Origin: Cruorifilaria tuberocauda
Taxonomy: Eukaryota > Nematoda > Chromadorea > Rhabditida > Onchocercidae
Reading direction: 5' to 3'
Assembly (NCBI GenBank): GCA_013365365.1
Contig: JABVXU010000336.1
Span: 1-60,801 of the forward strand
Length of the DNA stretch: 60,801 nucleotides
A program made the position numbers and the translations under genes. This document shows, in pieces, positions 13,101-23,115 of this stretch. The notes beneath the pieces are model-generated. The model saw nothing but the letters and a program-made list of their open reading frames with translations, did not search any database and had not been told where the DNA came from. How positions within the stretch are numbered: the first letter of the stretch is position 1; every line of letters starts with the position of its first letter.

Positions 13101-15366
13101 CATGTTCGCATACAGGTTTAAAATTTTGATAAAATTTAAAAGTTATTAAATTTAAAACGTAAACTAACCTATTGCTTAATGTTAAATTTTTCTCTCTTTT
13201 TTTTTGTAATATAATATTTGCATCATAGAGAATGATTGTATGTGATAAGAAAGAGATCAAGAAATAGGCATTGTCCTGAAATCATCCAATAAACAAGTTA
13301 GTAAGGAGAAATTAATGATTTAATTTGCTAGAATAGATATATCACATTTCATAGTGCTAAAGAAAATTGATATAATTAAGTCGATATTTATAAATTGACT
13401 AGAAATATTATTAGGAATTCAAGGTTGAAAAGAAAGTAGCTACCTGAAATAATTAATACTAAAAGTGGCATTTTTTATTTTTTATAAAACTTGCGAGAAA
13501 AAAAAATTGGCAAAAGTACTTAAAATAAAAGCACATATTTTTTTATTATTTTAATTTTCATTTCTGGAGAGAAAAAAATTGTTAAGGTATGACTAGAAAT
13601 TAAAAGATAAGTAAAATTAAACTCTAATTATGATTTAGTTTAAATAATCAACTTCTGGAAATTCAAATGAATAGAATACATTAGAATACTCTTCTTATTA
13701 GATATTAGGATACTCTTCTGTATCAATGATCTGTGATAGGATAGAATTTAGGTTTAATAGATAATAATAGCAATTCCGCATGAATTAATCCATAATAGGC
13801 TAAAAATTTCCATCAAGAATTTTACAAGAAGATGCTAGCTCCTATAATACTAAAATGTAAACATTTGAAAGCTTAATTTTTATTAAAGTTTATTAAAATA
13901 CCATCTGATATTATAAATTTATTATAATAAGTTTGAAAAAAAATGGGATGATATAATGTGAAATATTTGTGATAAGTTAATTTGTTTAACAGTAAAATTT
14001 TGGAACATCTTTTAATTGTTATTTATTTATTTATTGATAGATTAATATGTTCAGTTATCTTTATCAAATTATATAAAATAATGATTTAATTACAGATGTC
14101 AACAAATGTTTCAAGTTGTGTTCCATTATTTAATATTTTTCGAAGGACACGAACAGCATTATGTCAAGCTTTTATTGATCCATTTGTTAGCTTTTATTTT
14201 TATCAATTTATTAAATTATTATCATTTTTTAAAATTCTAAATTTGAATTAACAATATTCATTAATGCCTCTTATCTTATCCTGACAATAAAAGGATTTTA
14301 GTTTTATTTTATTTTATTTTTTCCCATTATCAATTACAACTGATGGGTAATAAAAGGAACGACTAATATCACGAGCTTTCTTTTTTTTTGTTATAGCTTG
14401 TATTAAATGGTATCCGATGCATTAATAACATCAAAATAGGCTAGTTTTAAATAATGGATCGTCTAGTCAGATAATGGCATATCACATACCGATCATATCT
14501 TAGTCATATGGGAAAAAAGTTGTTAGTCACTGAAATTAAAAAAAAAAAAGCAATTTCAATTTTTTTTTCCCATCCTATTATTAATCAATGAGTTTAAATT
14601 TTGTTGATCTCATTAATCAATTTATATACTTTCTTAATTTGACAATAAGTTCATTATTAATTGATGATGTATTCATTATTGCTTTATTCACATGTTATGG
14701 ATATCTAGAGATAATGATTTTTTACAGTTTAATTAATTAATTATTAAATTTTAGAATGGTGTTTGGGCATCAATGATTGTAAGTATTTTATGTACCATAC
14801 CGCTTATCGTTATGGGATCTTCAGCTTCTGCACTGTATAAAAAGAAGCATCCGTATCCGAAATAGTAATTTTTAATTTTTTAACTTAATTGAATTGAAAT
14901 TTTCATTGGTTTAATTCATTCGAAAAGTAATGATTTCAGTTTTTTTTTCTATCTTTTCTTTTTTTAGTATTGTAAATGAACCAACAAATACAGATGGACA
15001 AGGAGCATCAGGTGCACTTACTACCGATTCCTATGATATCAGAAGTAAACAACAGAAATTGTAAGTTTCTCGTTGAAGAAGCGGTTGATATGAGAAGGGG
15101 TATTCATTTAATTACAATAAATTTTTTCTTTTCTTTTTGTTTTCATATAACCTTTTATGTTAGCTCAATTTTAAACTAGATTTGTTTAAATTAAATTATC
15201 TTTTTTCTATTTTTTAGTATTATCTTTTTTGGTAGCTCAATTTTGAAATTTTTTACTTGCTTAAATTAAATTATCATTTTTCATTTTCGAATTTTGCAGG
15301 ATGTATCCAAATACCTATACGATGTATTTTGGTTATCCACCGCCTTATTTGAGAACAAGGAGTTAA
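7124..15366 (+). CDS. Prominin-like pentaspan membrane glycoprotein, 17 exons
   Basis: Prominins (CD133 family) organise cholesterol-rich plasma-membrane protrusions. Exons: 7124-7277, 7582-7655, 7992-8194, 8634-8754, 9106-9253, 9666-9889, 10153-10291, 10484-10628, 10835-10984, 11573-11708, 11920-12258, 12454-12579, 12879-13115, 14096-14185, 14755-14864, 14968-15060, 15300-15366. They sum to 2556 nt (851 aa plus stop), the usual prominin size. Topology matches the family: TM1 (WWIVLGTLIIITTVLF), a Cys-containing short loop (KCC...YCKRH), TM2, a large loop of about 250 aa, TM3, a short loop with CC, TM4 ending in the GCW motif, a second large loop, TM5 and a short cytoplasmic tail. Both large loops are helical with conserved Cys and N-glycosylation-type sites. 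The family call rests on topology, length and GCW, not on a search. Oddity: the first ~75 residues contain no clear signal peptide, so a different first exon is possible. Confidence 0.8.
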
Positions 15367-15830
15367 GATGGTATGAAATATTTGATAATATTATCGGCAG
15401 AAATTATTATTATTCCATGCTAAAAATATGATGGGTTATTAATTTTAAAAAATGTTTTGCTCTTTCTCTCTCTCTCTTCTTTCTGTTAGTTGAATTCTGA
15501 ATTGATAAATTGTACATGATTCATGTATGATGACAATTTGCTTCTAAGTAATTATCAATTTTTCTTTCTTATCCTTTTATTCTCTTCAATTAATTGGTAT
15601 AAAATTAAATTTTTAAAAAGTTTTATTTGTATTTTTATATGATTTCGAGATTTCGAAAATTTTACAAAATTATATTTGCCATATGTTATCTGTTTTTAAT
15701 TATTATTATTTTTAGTATCAAAACCGTTTATCAGTGTAATAAACGATGTAAGAATAGCGCCCATTCTTTTTTTTTTTAATTTATTATTTGCAATATAACA
15801 TCATTCATACTAATTCTTGCATATTTTAAC

Positions 15831-15836
15831 AATAAA
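15831..15836 (+). terminator. Candidate polyadenylation signal of the prominin-like gene
   Basis: A canonical AATAAA lies 465 bases after the stop codon, in T-rich DNA. Other AT-rich hexamers occur nearby, so this is only the best candidate. Confidence 0.3.
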
Positions 15837-16495
15837 GTAAATAAAGAATTCCATCTTAATTAACAAATTCTAGTTAATTAAATTGCTACAATCCTGAAAC
15901 TATCAATTAATGAATAAAAACAATTAACAAATTAAATTATCATGTATGATAAACAAAAAAGTTCATTTCAATTTTTCCACAACACATAAAATATTCCTTT
16001 TTTTCTTTCCCTCCCTCTTGCTTCCAATCACTACCAGATGTTTCACGTTAAGCTTTAAAAAAAATTCAAATGCTTTTTTTTTTGTTTCCAATCATTTCCA
16101 TCCCGAACATTAAACTTGACAATGATGATTGCATTATTTAAACAAAAAAAAAAAGAAGAGAAATGGAATAAAAGATTGGAAAATGAGATAACAAATGGAA
16201 TGGTAAAGAAATATCGGAAAAGTGATGAATTTTTCACATAACAGATATCATTACCCTTTTTTTCTAAAACAATTGATACTGAAATGTTAAAGCATCACTT
16301 CATTAATGAATTTTTAAAAAAAGATGCATTTTTTTACAGATTCATTTATTTCCCATTATAGCCATTAAAGTATACGAGGAAAAGTTTTTTTTTTTTTTTT
16401 TGACTAAAAAAGTTTTACTACCAAAAAGAGAAAAAAAACGTAATAAATTCTCGACTTCAATTTTTTTTTTATTTGATGGAGTAATAGAATCACAG

Positions 16496-16672
16496 AGTGA
16501 TTAAAGTATGTCTATAATTAGTATGGAAAAATTCCGGAAATCAAAATAACCAACTGGTTGAAGTATTACCTACAATCAATATGGAAAGGTTCGGAAAATC
16601 AAAATAACCAAATGACTAAAATACGCTTATAATTAGGATGGGAGAATTCCGGAAATTTTATTAACAATAAAA
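16496..16672. repeat. ~58-bp tandem repeat, three degenerate copies
   Basis: Three consecutive units share a core of the type TATGGAAAAATTCCGGAAATC, in the first two followed by AAAATAACCAA. Copies differ by point changes and small indels. Intergenic. Confidence 0.75.
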
Positions 16673-17796
16673 ATAATTTTAGAAATATTCTACACACTTA
16701 TTTTCCCTTTTCTACATTTATTCCTATATTGCATTAAATGATTCTGTTAGCAAAAAAAAAATGTTTCAATACCATAGAAGAAATGAATTTCATCCCTTTT
16801 ATTTTTTTTTTCTTTCAAGAACGATAACAATTCCATAAAAGACGAAGAAGAACAAGGACCAACAAAAATCATATCATATCATCTCTCTCTCTCTCCCTCT
16901 CCCTCTCCCTCTCTCTCTTCATTTTCTTCCATTTTCCTCTTTCCTTTCCCACTTTTTTTCCTACTTTTCTTTTTTCCTTTTTTGTTCATCTTTAAAGAAA
17001 AAGATATATATATATATATATATGGAATAAAAATTCGTCATAGCATCAAAAATTCAAATAGCTTTATATTTGTATCTACATAGAGTATTACTTGAAACCG
17101 GAATGAATCAAATTAAATTGAATTGATCGGATCTGATCGGATCGGATTGGATTAAATCGGATTCCGATAAATACCAACATTATCTTAAAAATAAATATCA
17201 AAAAAAAAATTTTTGTTCAAGAAAATAAATTTCCTTTCCTTTCTTCTTGTCAATTTTATTTTTTATTTTGTTTTGTTTTCTTTTGTTTTTTCCTTTTTTT
17301 TTTGCAAAAATGCTAAACAGAGAAAAGCGAGAGGAGAGATGAGAATGATAGAATTGAAAAAGTTTGATGAATCATTTAACTTTTCAGACTATTTTTACAT
17401 TTTCTCATTTTGAATATTGTTGAGAGAGAAAGCTAAAAAAAAAAAAACTTTTTCAATGTAAACAAAAGGAATGGAATGTTGTATATTGATAGAATTGATC
17501 TTTTTTTTTCTTTTTATTTGTTTATCTTATAATTTTCATATGAGATTTATCTGTTGTTTATTTATGAAATATGACATGTGGAAAGTAATTAAAGATAATC
17601 AGTAATTTTTTTAAGATTTCATTTGTCTTATATCTATACTTCATTTGAATTAAATTTTAATGTGAAAAAATAAATCAAATTACTAGGCTAAAATGAATAA
17701 AACAATTAAACTGCTATATTGAAAAAGAAAAAAGAAGAGGAAAATAGGATAATCTTGAATAGAGGAGAAATTGAGAAAAAAGATATGAAATTAAGA

Positions 17797-18090
17797 TTGC
17801 AAATATGGTATAAGTACAGTAAGAATAGTTAACAATTACTTGCAGATACAGTACAAGAACAGTAAAATTAGTTACTTATTCAGAGATACAGTATAAGAAC
17901 AGTAAGAACAATTAACTATTTACAAACACGGTATAAAGACAGTACGAATAATTAACAATTATTTGCAGATACAGTACAAGAATAGTTGGAATAGTTAACA
18001 GTTATTTGCAAATACGATACATGAACAGTAAGCATAGGCAACAATTATTTGCAGATACGGTATAAGTACAGTAACAATAACAATTAGTTA
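17797..18090. repeat. ~42-bp minisatellite, about seven copies
   Basis: Each unit follows the pattern TTGCAGATACAGTACAAGAACAGTAAGAATAGTTAACAATTA with scattered substitutions. The array is bracketed by two copies of another element around ATTAGGCTAAAATGAATAAA (near 17683 and 18208). Confidence 0.85.
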
Positions 18091-19383
18091 GAACATTTTT
18101 TCTCTTGTAAATTATTTTAGTGAAAATTACATTTATAATGAAAAATTCAAGAAAAAAAATTTTTTGCAGTATTATCAAAAAAAAAAAAGCAACGTAAATC
18201 AAACTATTAGGCTAAAATGAATAAAAAAACAATTAGACTAGCTGCTATCATACTTTTCACTGGATGCAACAATAGAGATACGTTAAATTTGAAAGATGTA
18301 TCACACTTAATGAAATGAATAATATTGATTAAATAATTCAAGAAAAAAAAAACTAATTTAAAATTATTCTACAACTTTATATTTTTGTCGGTTTATAGAA
18401 AAATTTATATTTTAGAAGAAAATGAAAAGATAAATGATATAGTGAAATGAAATTTAAAAAACTTTTAAAATGCTATTTGTTGCAATTTTTTTCAAAATAA
18501 AAAAACTAAAATTATTTATACTGCAAAATGGTGACTTAATAAACTTTTTAATAAACATTTAAGATTATTTGTAATTTAGGGTGATTATAACAATTGATTA
18601 ATTAATTAGCGTAGGGATGGATGATAAAAATCGAGAAATTTTAATCGTTATTGTAGTAGTAATGATGATAGTGATATCATCAGATAACATTATCATATCA
18701 TTATCAATTCATTCTTCAATACTAACATTGATTAAAGAAGGTTGAGAGGATCAGTGACCTCCTATAATTAATCTATTTCAGAAAGAAAAAAGAAGAAATG
18801 ATAGGAGGAAGAGGAGAGAGAGCATTGAAAGAGATCAAGTTTCTTTTTTTTGTTTAGTTTTATCAATATTTGTTAAGCAAAACAAAGAGGGGGAGAAAAA
18901 AAAAAGAAGATAAGGAAGAATGGAAAGAAAAGAAAAAGAAAGAGATAGAAGAGAGAAGAGAAAGATAAATTTAAAGAAGGGATATTTGTGAATAGGGGAG
19001 ATTTTATTAACCTAAGAGATTGAGAACATCTGGTAGTCGATGAAAGTAATCATTAATGAATCAATAATAGTTTTTCATTCATTTAATAGAATATATTTAA
19101 AGCTTTTCTTTTTTTTCTTTCTTTGAAAATTCATAAATATTTGAGAAGTGATGAATTATAGAATGAATCCGTTTAATTTCAGGAATTCCTGAATTTCATT
19201 TTCCTAATACTTTATGCTTCTTCTCGCGATATTGTTGTACTTCTTACCCCTTATCAAAAGAGAGATTGGAATAGGAGGAAGAAATAGATGGGGTGGTTCC
19301 TTTCAGATTAAAAGTAGTTGGTACGGGCAGACACTGTTAACACTTTAACAGTAGTGGCACCATTCCTCCTTCATTTCTTTCAT

Positions 19384-19602
19384 CCTGTCTCGTCCGTTCG
19401 TCCCGTCTTGTCCGTCCGTCCCGTCATGTCTCGTCCTGTCCCGTCCCGTCCCGTCCCGTCCCGTCCCGTCCCGTCCCGTCTCGTCTTGTCCTGTCTTGAC
19501 TTGTTTTGTTTTGTTTTGTCTTGTCGTGTCTTGTCTTGTCTTGTCTTGTCTTGTCTTGTCTTATCTATCATATCTTGTCTTATCTCACCCCTGTCGCGAC
19601 CC
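19384..19602. repeat. Pentanucleotide array (GTCCC grading into GTTTT and GTCTT)
   Basis: About 45 five-base units. GTCCC/GTCCG units dominate to about 19480, then GTTTT, then GTCTT to about 19560, with frayed units at both edges. Because 5 and 3 are coprime, each frame reads a five-residue repeat, and both strands stay open (about 100 codons on plus, 74 on minus). I treat these as by-products of the repeat and not as genes. Confidence 0.95.
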
Positions 19603-19714
19603 ATCTCTCATTTTGTCCCTTCTGGTTGATGTGTTCCTATTGATGATGTATACGAGGTTCTACCGTCATTAGCTTCACTGATATACCATCCTTTTTTCCA
19701 GTATACATATATAT

Positions 19715-19745
19715 GTGTTGTGTGTGTGTGTGTGTGTGTGTGTGT
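19715..19745. repeat. (TG)n microsatellite
   Basis: About 15 TG units after a short TA-rich run, about 0.8 kb upstream of miR-100. Confidence 0.9.
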
Positions 19746-19848
19746 ATAATTGATGATAGGTTGAAAATGATATTCCTATTTCATTAATGATATTTCCATT
19801 TTGTCCCTCAAATACATTCCCATGTATTCAACCTGGAAGTTATGATAA

Positions 19849-19950
19849 CAGGTTAAAGTTAGAAGTCGATTTAACCATTAAGAATATTAACTATATTGGA
19901 TTCTACTTTACCTCATTTCCATCAATATAGTTAATCGATCACTTAACCTG
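19849..19950. other. Nested inverted repeat (possible hairpin)
   Basis: An outer 8-bp pair (CAGGTTAA at 19849-19856 with TTAACCTG at 19943-19950) encloses a perfect 13-bp pair (ATTAACTATATTG at 19886-19898 with CAATATAGTTAAT at 19923-19935). The left arm is longer than the right, so the fold would have a large one-sided bulge. That is unlike a typical pre-miRNA. Confidence 0.55.
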
Positions 19951-20538
19951 AGTGAATATTTTTTAAATAAAGGAAGGAAGGAATTTTAATTTCTTTATGG
20001 ATATTTCATTTTATAGTAAATAGGTGATATTATGAAGGTAATTTATGAAAAGGTAGTGAGATTTATTATCCCATCCCTCATTCTAGGGTGGAGTAAACTT
20101 TAGCAATTTTTCCTTTTCGTGAGAGATAGGATGGAAGAGAAGAAGAATATGTAAGCATTATCGCATAGTGATTGAAAGGAAGATGCTAGTGAATTTAGTG
20201 AATAGGTCAAAGGTTGACCATTTGCTCCACTATGAATGAAGGATCGGTAAGAGAGATAGATCTCGTTGAGATTGGCTCGAGTAGCATGTGCTGAGAGGTC
20301 AGATCGAGGATGGAGCTGCTGAGATGATGGAGACGATGATGGTGACAACGACGACGATGATGATAATAGCTGTGTGATTCCGAGGGAAGGGGGTCGTTGG
20401 CACGACGCGGTACCCGTTGCTATGCTCAACAACTCAGTCGTTACCATTGTCGTCGCCACGCCATCGTTGATGATCCTGTACGGAACGTGTGATAGTGACC
20501 AGATGTAATTTTTATGTGTATGTGTGTTACCGGTGCGA

Positions 20539-20627
20539 GGTAGCCCACGGTCAACCCGTAGATCCGAACTTGTGTTGAGATTTTTTTTCGAACATGAGCT
20601 CGGCATTCGGGTAGATTGTGTGCCACC
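20539..20627 (+). ncRNA. mir-100: miR-100 precursor hairpin
   Basis: The 5' arm at 20553-20574 is identical over all 22 bases to the conserved animal miR-100 (seed ACCCGTA). The 3' arm at about 20593-20613 (CATGAGCTCGGCATTCGGGT) pairs back along its length with a few wobbles and mismatches. The flanks GGTAGCCCACGGTC and GATTGTGTGCCACC extend the stem, and the loop is T-rich. miR-100 is the ancient bilaterian partner of let-7. Here it lies 181 bp upstream of the let-7 mature start on the same strand, so one primary transcript is likely. Seen: sequence identity and hairpin. Inferred: processing and co-transcription. Confidence 0.95.
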
Positions 20628-20737
20628 ATATCATTCCATTGCGTACCATTTTCCCATACCATCCTCGATCCCCGATCCTCCCATCGCTTTTTTTTTCCTG
20701 AAGAGAGTTATTTATTCTCGATGCTGCTATCAGTCGC

Positions 20738-20840
20738 GAATGATAGCTTGCTCGATGAGGTAGTAGGTTGTATAGTTATGAGTTGTATCATATTGGAGAA
20801 ACTGTCCAGCCTGCTAGCTTGCCGTGCGGGTCAATCATTC
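20738..20840 (+). ncRNA. let-7: let-7 precursor hairpin
   Basis: Bases 20756-20777 equal the invariant animal let-7 over all 22 nt (starts TGAGGTAGTAGG). The star arm at about 20800-20822 (AACTGTCCAGCCTGCTAGCT) pairs with it using G-U wobbles. A perfect 7-bp lower stem, GAATGAT (20738-20744) with ATCATTC (20834-20840), closes the hairpin. let-7 silences heterochronic mRNAs through their 3' UTRs and drives late larval and adult fates. The terminal loop contains GGAG (20795-20798), the motif bound by the LIN-28 zinc knuckles in other animals, so post-transcriptional control by a LIN-28 homologue is plausible. Confidence 0.98.
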
Positions 20841-21497
20841 CTTCTTCCATACTCAATTGACCCTTGTTGTTTTATCTAAATTCAACATACTGTATTCTTC
20901 GCCGCATTTGACCGACTATATTTATCTGCTAGTTCTATTTGCTGGTGATAAAGATAATTCAATCAACCGGAATCAGGCAATTAACGGAAATAGATCTGTA
21001 CCACACGAAGATACAGATACAGATTTACTCAATGATATTGAAACTGTTAATCTCGTTTCTCACTCTCACCATATCAGTGAACGGTTTGCGTTATTTATCG
21101 AATGTATAATAAATTATTGTTCCTTCCGTTCTCTTGATACGTTATCTCTCATAAGATTATGTTTTTGATTTCAACCTTTAAACAAAAAATGGGATTATTA
21201 GGAGAGCTTTTTCCTTTCTTTTTTTTTTTGGAATTAAATTACGAGAATAACGAAGTCGTTCGTTCTGAAAACAAACAGCTGGAGACAAATCATTCTACAA
21301 ATTCAGTGCTATTGATGCGGAAGAGAAGAAGATATTTCTTTCTTTCCTGAATTGGGATAATAATAAGAAGCAAGTATTCACTTGAAATTAGTTTTTAGAT
21401 ACCAACCTATTCATATTGCAATGGGTTGTTAACGTAACCCTTCATTTATTTGATCTATTAGCTTCATTTGATGATTTGGTAATTTGAAATGAAATTC
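20841..21497. other. DNA downstream of let-7, no gene called
   Basis: Plus-strand open frames of 60-115 codons occur here. They have no recognisable motifs and overlap the let-7 hairpin or its flank, so they are more likely part of the primary miRNA transcript than genes. Confidence 0.4.
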
Positions 21498-21893
21498 TTA
21501 AATTAAAAAGGATGAAACGTATTGTATGCTTCGTCTAGTATCAGTTGTATCTTTATAACTACAATAAACATTTCCAAAAGTATTTATTGAGTTTTGCATT
21601 ACAATTATTGTTTTTCCTTCATCTCCGTGTGCTACGAAATTTGTGAACTCATCGAAAGTATCGCAAATTATTTCTTGCGATCTTGTTGTCGGATAATAAA
21701 TTTCTGCAAAGCTAACAGATGTATCAGTCGCATAAAAATATGCTATTCTCGAAATATCCAGCTTAAAAGCAGCACGTATTTTACGTTTTCGGATTCGCAA
21801 CATATATAAATAATCGGTAGAATTCATGTCGGTCGTAATTTCATTTCCTGCTGTACACATAACCGTAAAACTTTCGACATCGTTGTACGTTAT
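21498..21893 (-). CDS. Orphan open frame, probable last exon of an unknown protein
   Basis: On the minus strand an open frame of about 130 codons ends at 21498. An acceptor-like AG near 21895 would let it begin with KEITYNDVESFTVMCTAGNE; otherwise an internal ATG at 21860 gives 120 residues. Composition is normal for a protein: mixed hydrophobic and charged residues, few low-complexity runs, three Cys, NST, and a YCSY segment near the C-terminus. The spacing of MC...YC faintly recalls an Ig-like fold, but I do not recognise the family. It could be the 3' exon of a gene whose earlier exons lie to the right (see 22877-23098). No function is proposed. Confidence 0.35.
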   Translation of the reverse strand: MTYNDVESFTVMCTAGNEITTDMNSTDYLYMLRIRKRKIRAAFKLDISRIAYFYATDTSVSFAEIYYPTTRSQEIICDTFDEFTNFVAHGDEGKTIIVMQNSINTFGNVYCSYKDTTDTRRSIQYVSSFLI

Positions 21894-22296
21894 TTCTTTC
21901 CCTGTTCTCTTTTCTTTGCTTCTATATCTTTCTCTTCTCTTTCTGTCTCTCTCTCTCTCTCTGTCTTTTTCAAGGTTTTGCTAATATTGAAAGATCCGGA
22001 AAGTTCCTCTTTGAAAATATTCCCTAACAAGGAAAGGAAATGATTAGACAATATCATGATTAAAATTTGAAACATAATTCAAAAATTAATGAAAAATGCA
22101 TAGAAATGATTTAAAGAAGTATGAAATAAATTATGTCAACAGGAATTCTTGAGGTGTTTAACTGTATCCTAGTTGATCTCAATTTAACGAGCCATAAATA
22201 TAACTTTTAAACTAGAAGATCAATCAACAGATTATCAGTTAATTTATGAAAACATCAGATTGTTTAACTTTAAACAACCACATGAGGAGCAATTTG

Positions 22297-22325
22297 TCAA
22301 TCATCATCATCATCATCATCATCGT
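22297..22325. repeat. (CAT)n microsatellite
   Basis: About eight CAT/ATC units in non-coding DNA. Confidence 0.85.
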
Positions 22326-22876
22326 CCATGCTACAGTGATTTATATGCCTAAGGTTTAAATAAACTTCGCATCAAAAAAATTGTACTTAAAATAACAGAC
22401 AAAAAATACGAGATACGAAGTTTTTAGAAATTTTTGAAATCTAAAGTAATTTTTCAACAAATATCAAAGAAGCAAACGTTATCTTAATACTCATATAGAG
22501 TGTAAAATTAGGTTATTTTGTCGTTTTATTCATTTAAAAAGCGAACTTGTGAAATATTTCCAACTGAACACTATTTGATTTAAATCTGTAATAAAACTAC
22601 TTTAAAACGATTACTGATATGGACTGCACTGATATGTTATATCACACTATAATCACCAACTTCAAATATTACTTATCATGCTGTAAATTTTAATTCTATT
22701 GTAACTATGATTGTTACTAACTATGATTTCATAACTCATTAGAATTTTAAGTTTGCTAAAGTATGTTTTGTTAATTCAATCACAATCTTTATTATCATCG
22801 ATGAAATAACGAAAAATTCTCCGCTATTGATTTTCGATTTTTCACTGTTAAAAAATGTGACCTGCCGAAAAGTTAC

Positions 22877-23098
22877 ACCCAAATCCTATTAAATAAATTG
22901 TGAACATTTCTCATATACTGTTCTATTTTTGATCTTTCGAAGTGTATTTGATAATTTATCAATGAAATCTTTACAATCCATTTTTTTGTACAATTGATAC
23001 CTGTATGAAAGGTATGCGTATAAATCAACCGTTCCCATCCACTTCCACAATTCAAAACTGTTGATTGGATGAAAAGGCTAGAAATACAACATATTTGA
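22877..23098 (-). other. Possible upstream exon or broken exon of the orphan gene
   Basis: The minus-strand frame contains VLNCGSGWERLIYTHTF and then a good donor (CATACAG/GTATCA) near 23004. Alternatively the frame runs on. An A7 homopolymer at 22981-22987 separates it from a second frame that reads more like protein, with Cys spacing C-x(4)-C-x(27)-C. So this is either an exon ending at the donor or a frame-shifted relic. Evidence is weak. Confidence 0.2.
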
Positions 23099-23115
23099 TA
23101 GATGGAATTTTCCAA

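Larger units (their letters stand above)
15837..20538. other. Repeat-rich intergenic region upstream of the microRNA cluster
   Basis: No protein gene is supported. Besides the repeats listed separately there are CT-rich tracts (near 16880-16918), a TA tract (17002-17023), a degenerate GATCG repeat (about 17121-17165) and purine-rich stretches (about 18780-18980). From about 20100 the composition becomes clearly less AT-rich, just before the microRNA hairpins. The promoter of the primary miRNA transcript probably lies in this region. Confidence 0.5.

Noticed and set aside
19318..19629. Open frames on both strands across the pentanucleotide array
   Set aside because: A five-base repeat without stops is open in all frames; the peptides are pure repeat artefacts.
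20408..20430. TACCCGTTGCTATGCTC as a miR-51/miR-10-like mature sequence
   Set aside because: The seed differs from ACCCGTA and no complementary arm is present nearby.
20100..20606. A 168-codon minus-strand open frame antisense to miR-100
   Set aside because: It overlaps the miRNA hairpin, is dominated by Ser/Pro low complexity and has no motif. It follows from the locally lower AT content.
20824..21168. A 114-codon plus-strand open frame downstream of let-7
   Set aside because: It begins inside the let-7 hairpin flank, lacks an ATG context and resembles no family. More likely primary-transcript sequence.
20500..23000. miR-125/lin-4, the third member of the ancestral cluster
   Set aside because: I looked for TCCCTGAGA on the plus strand around and downstream of let-7 and found none.
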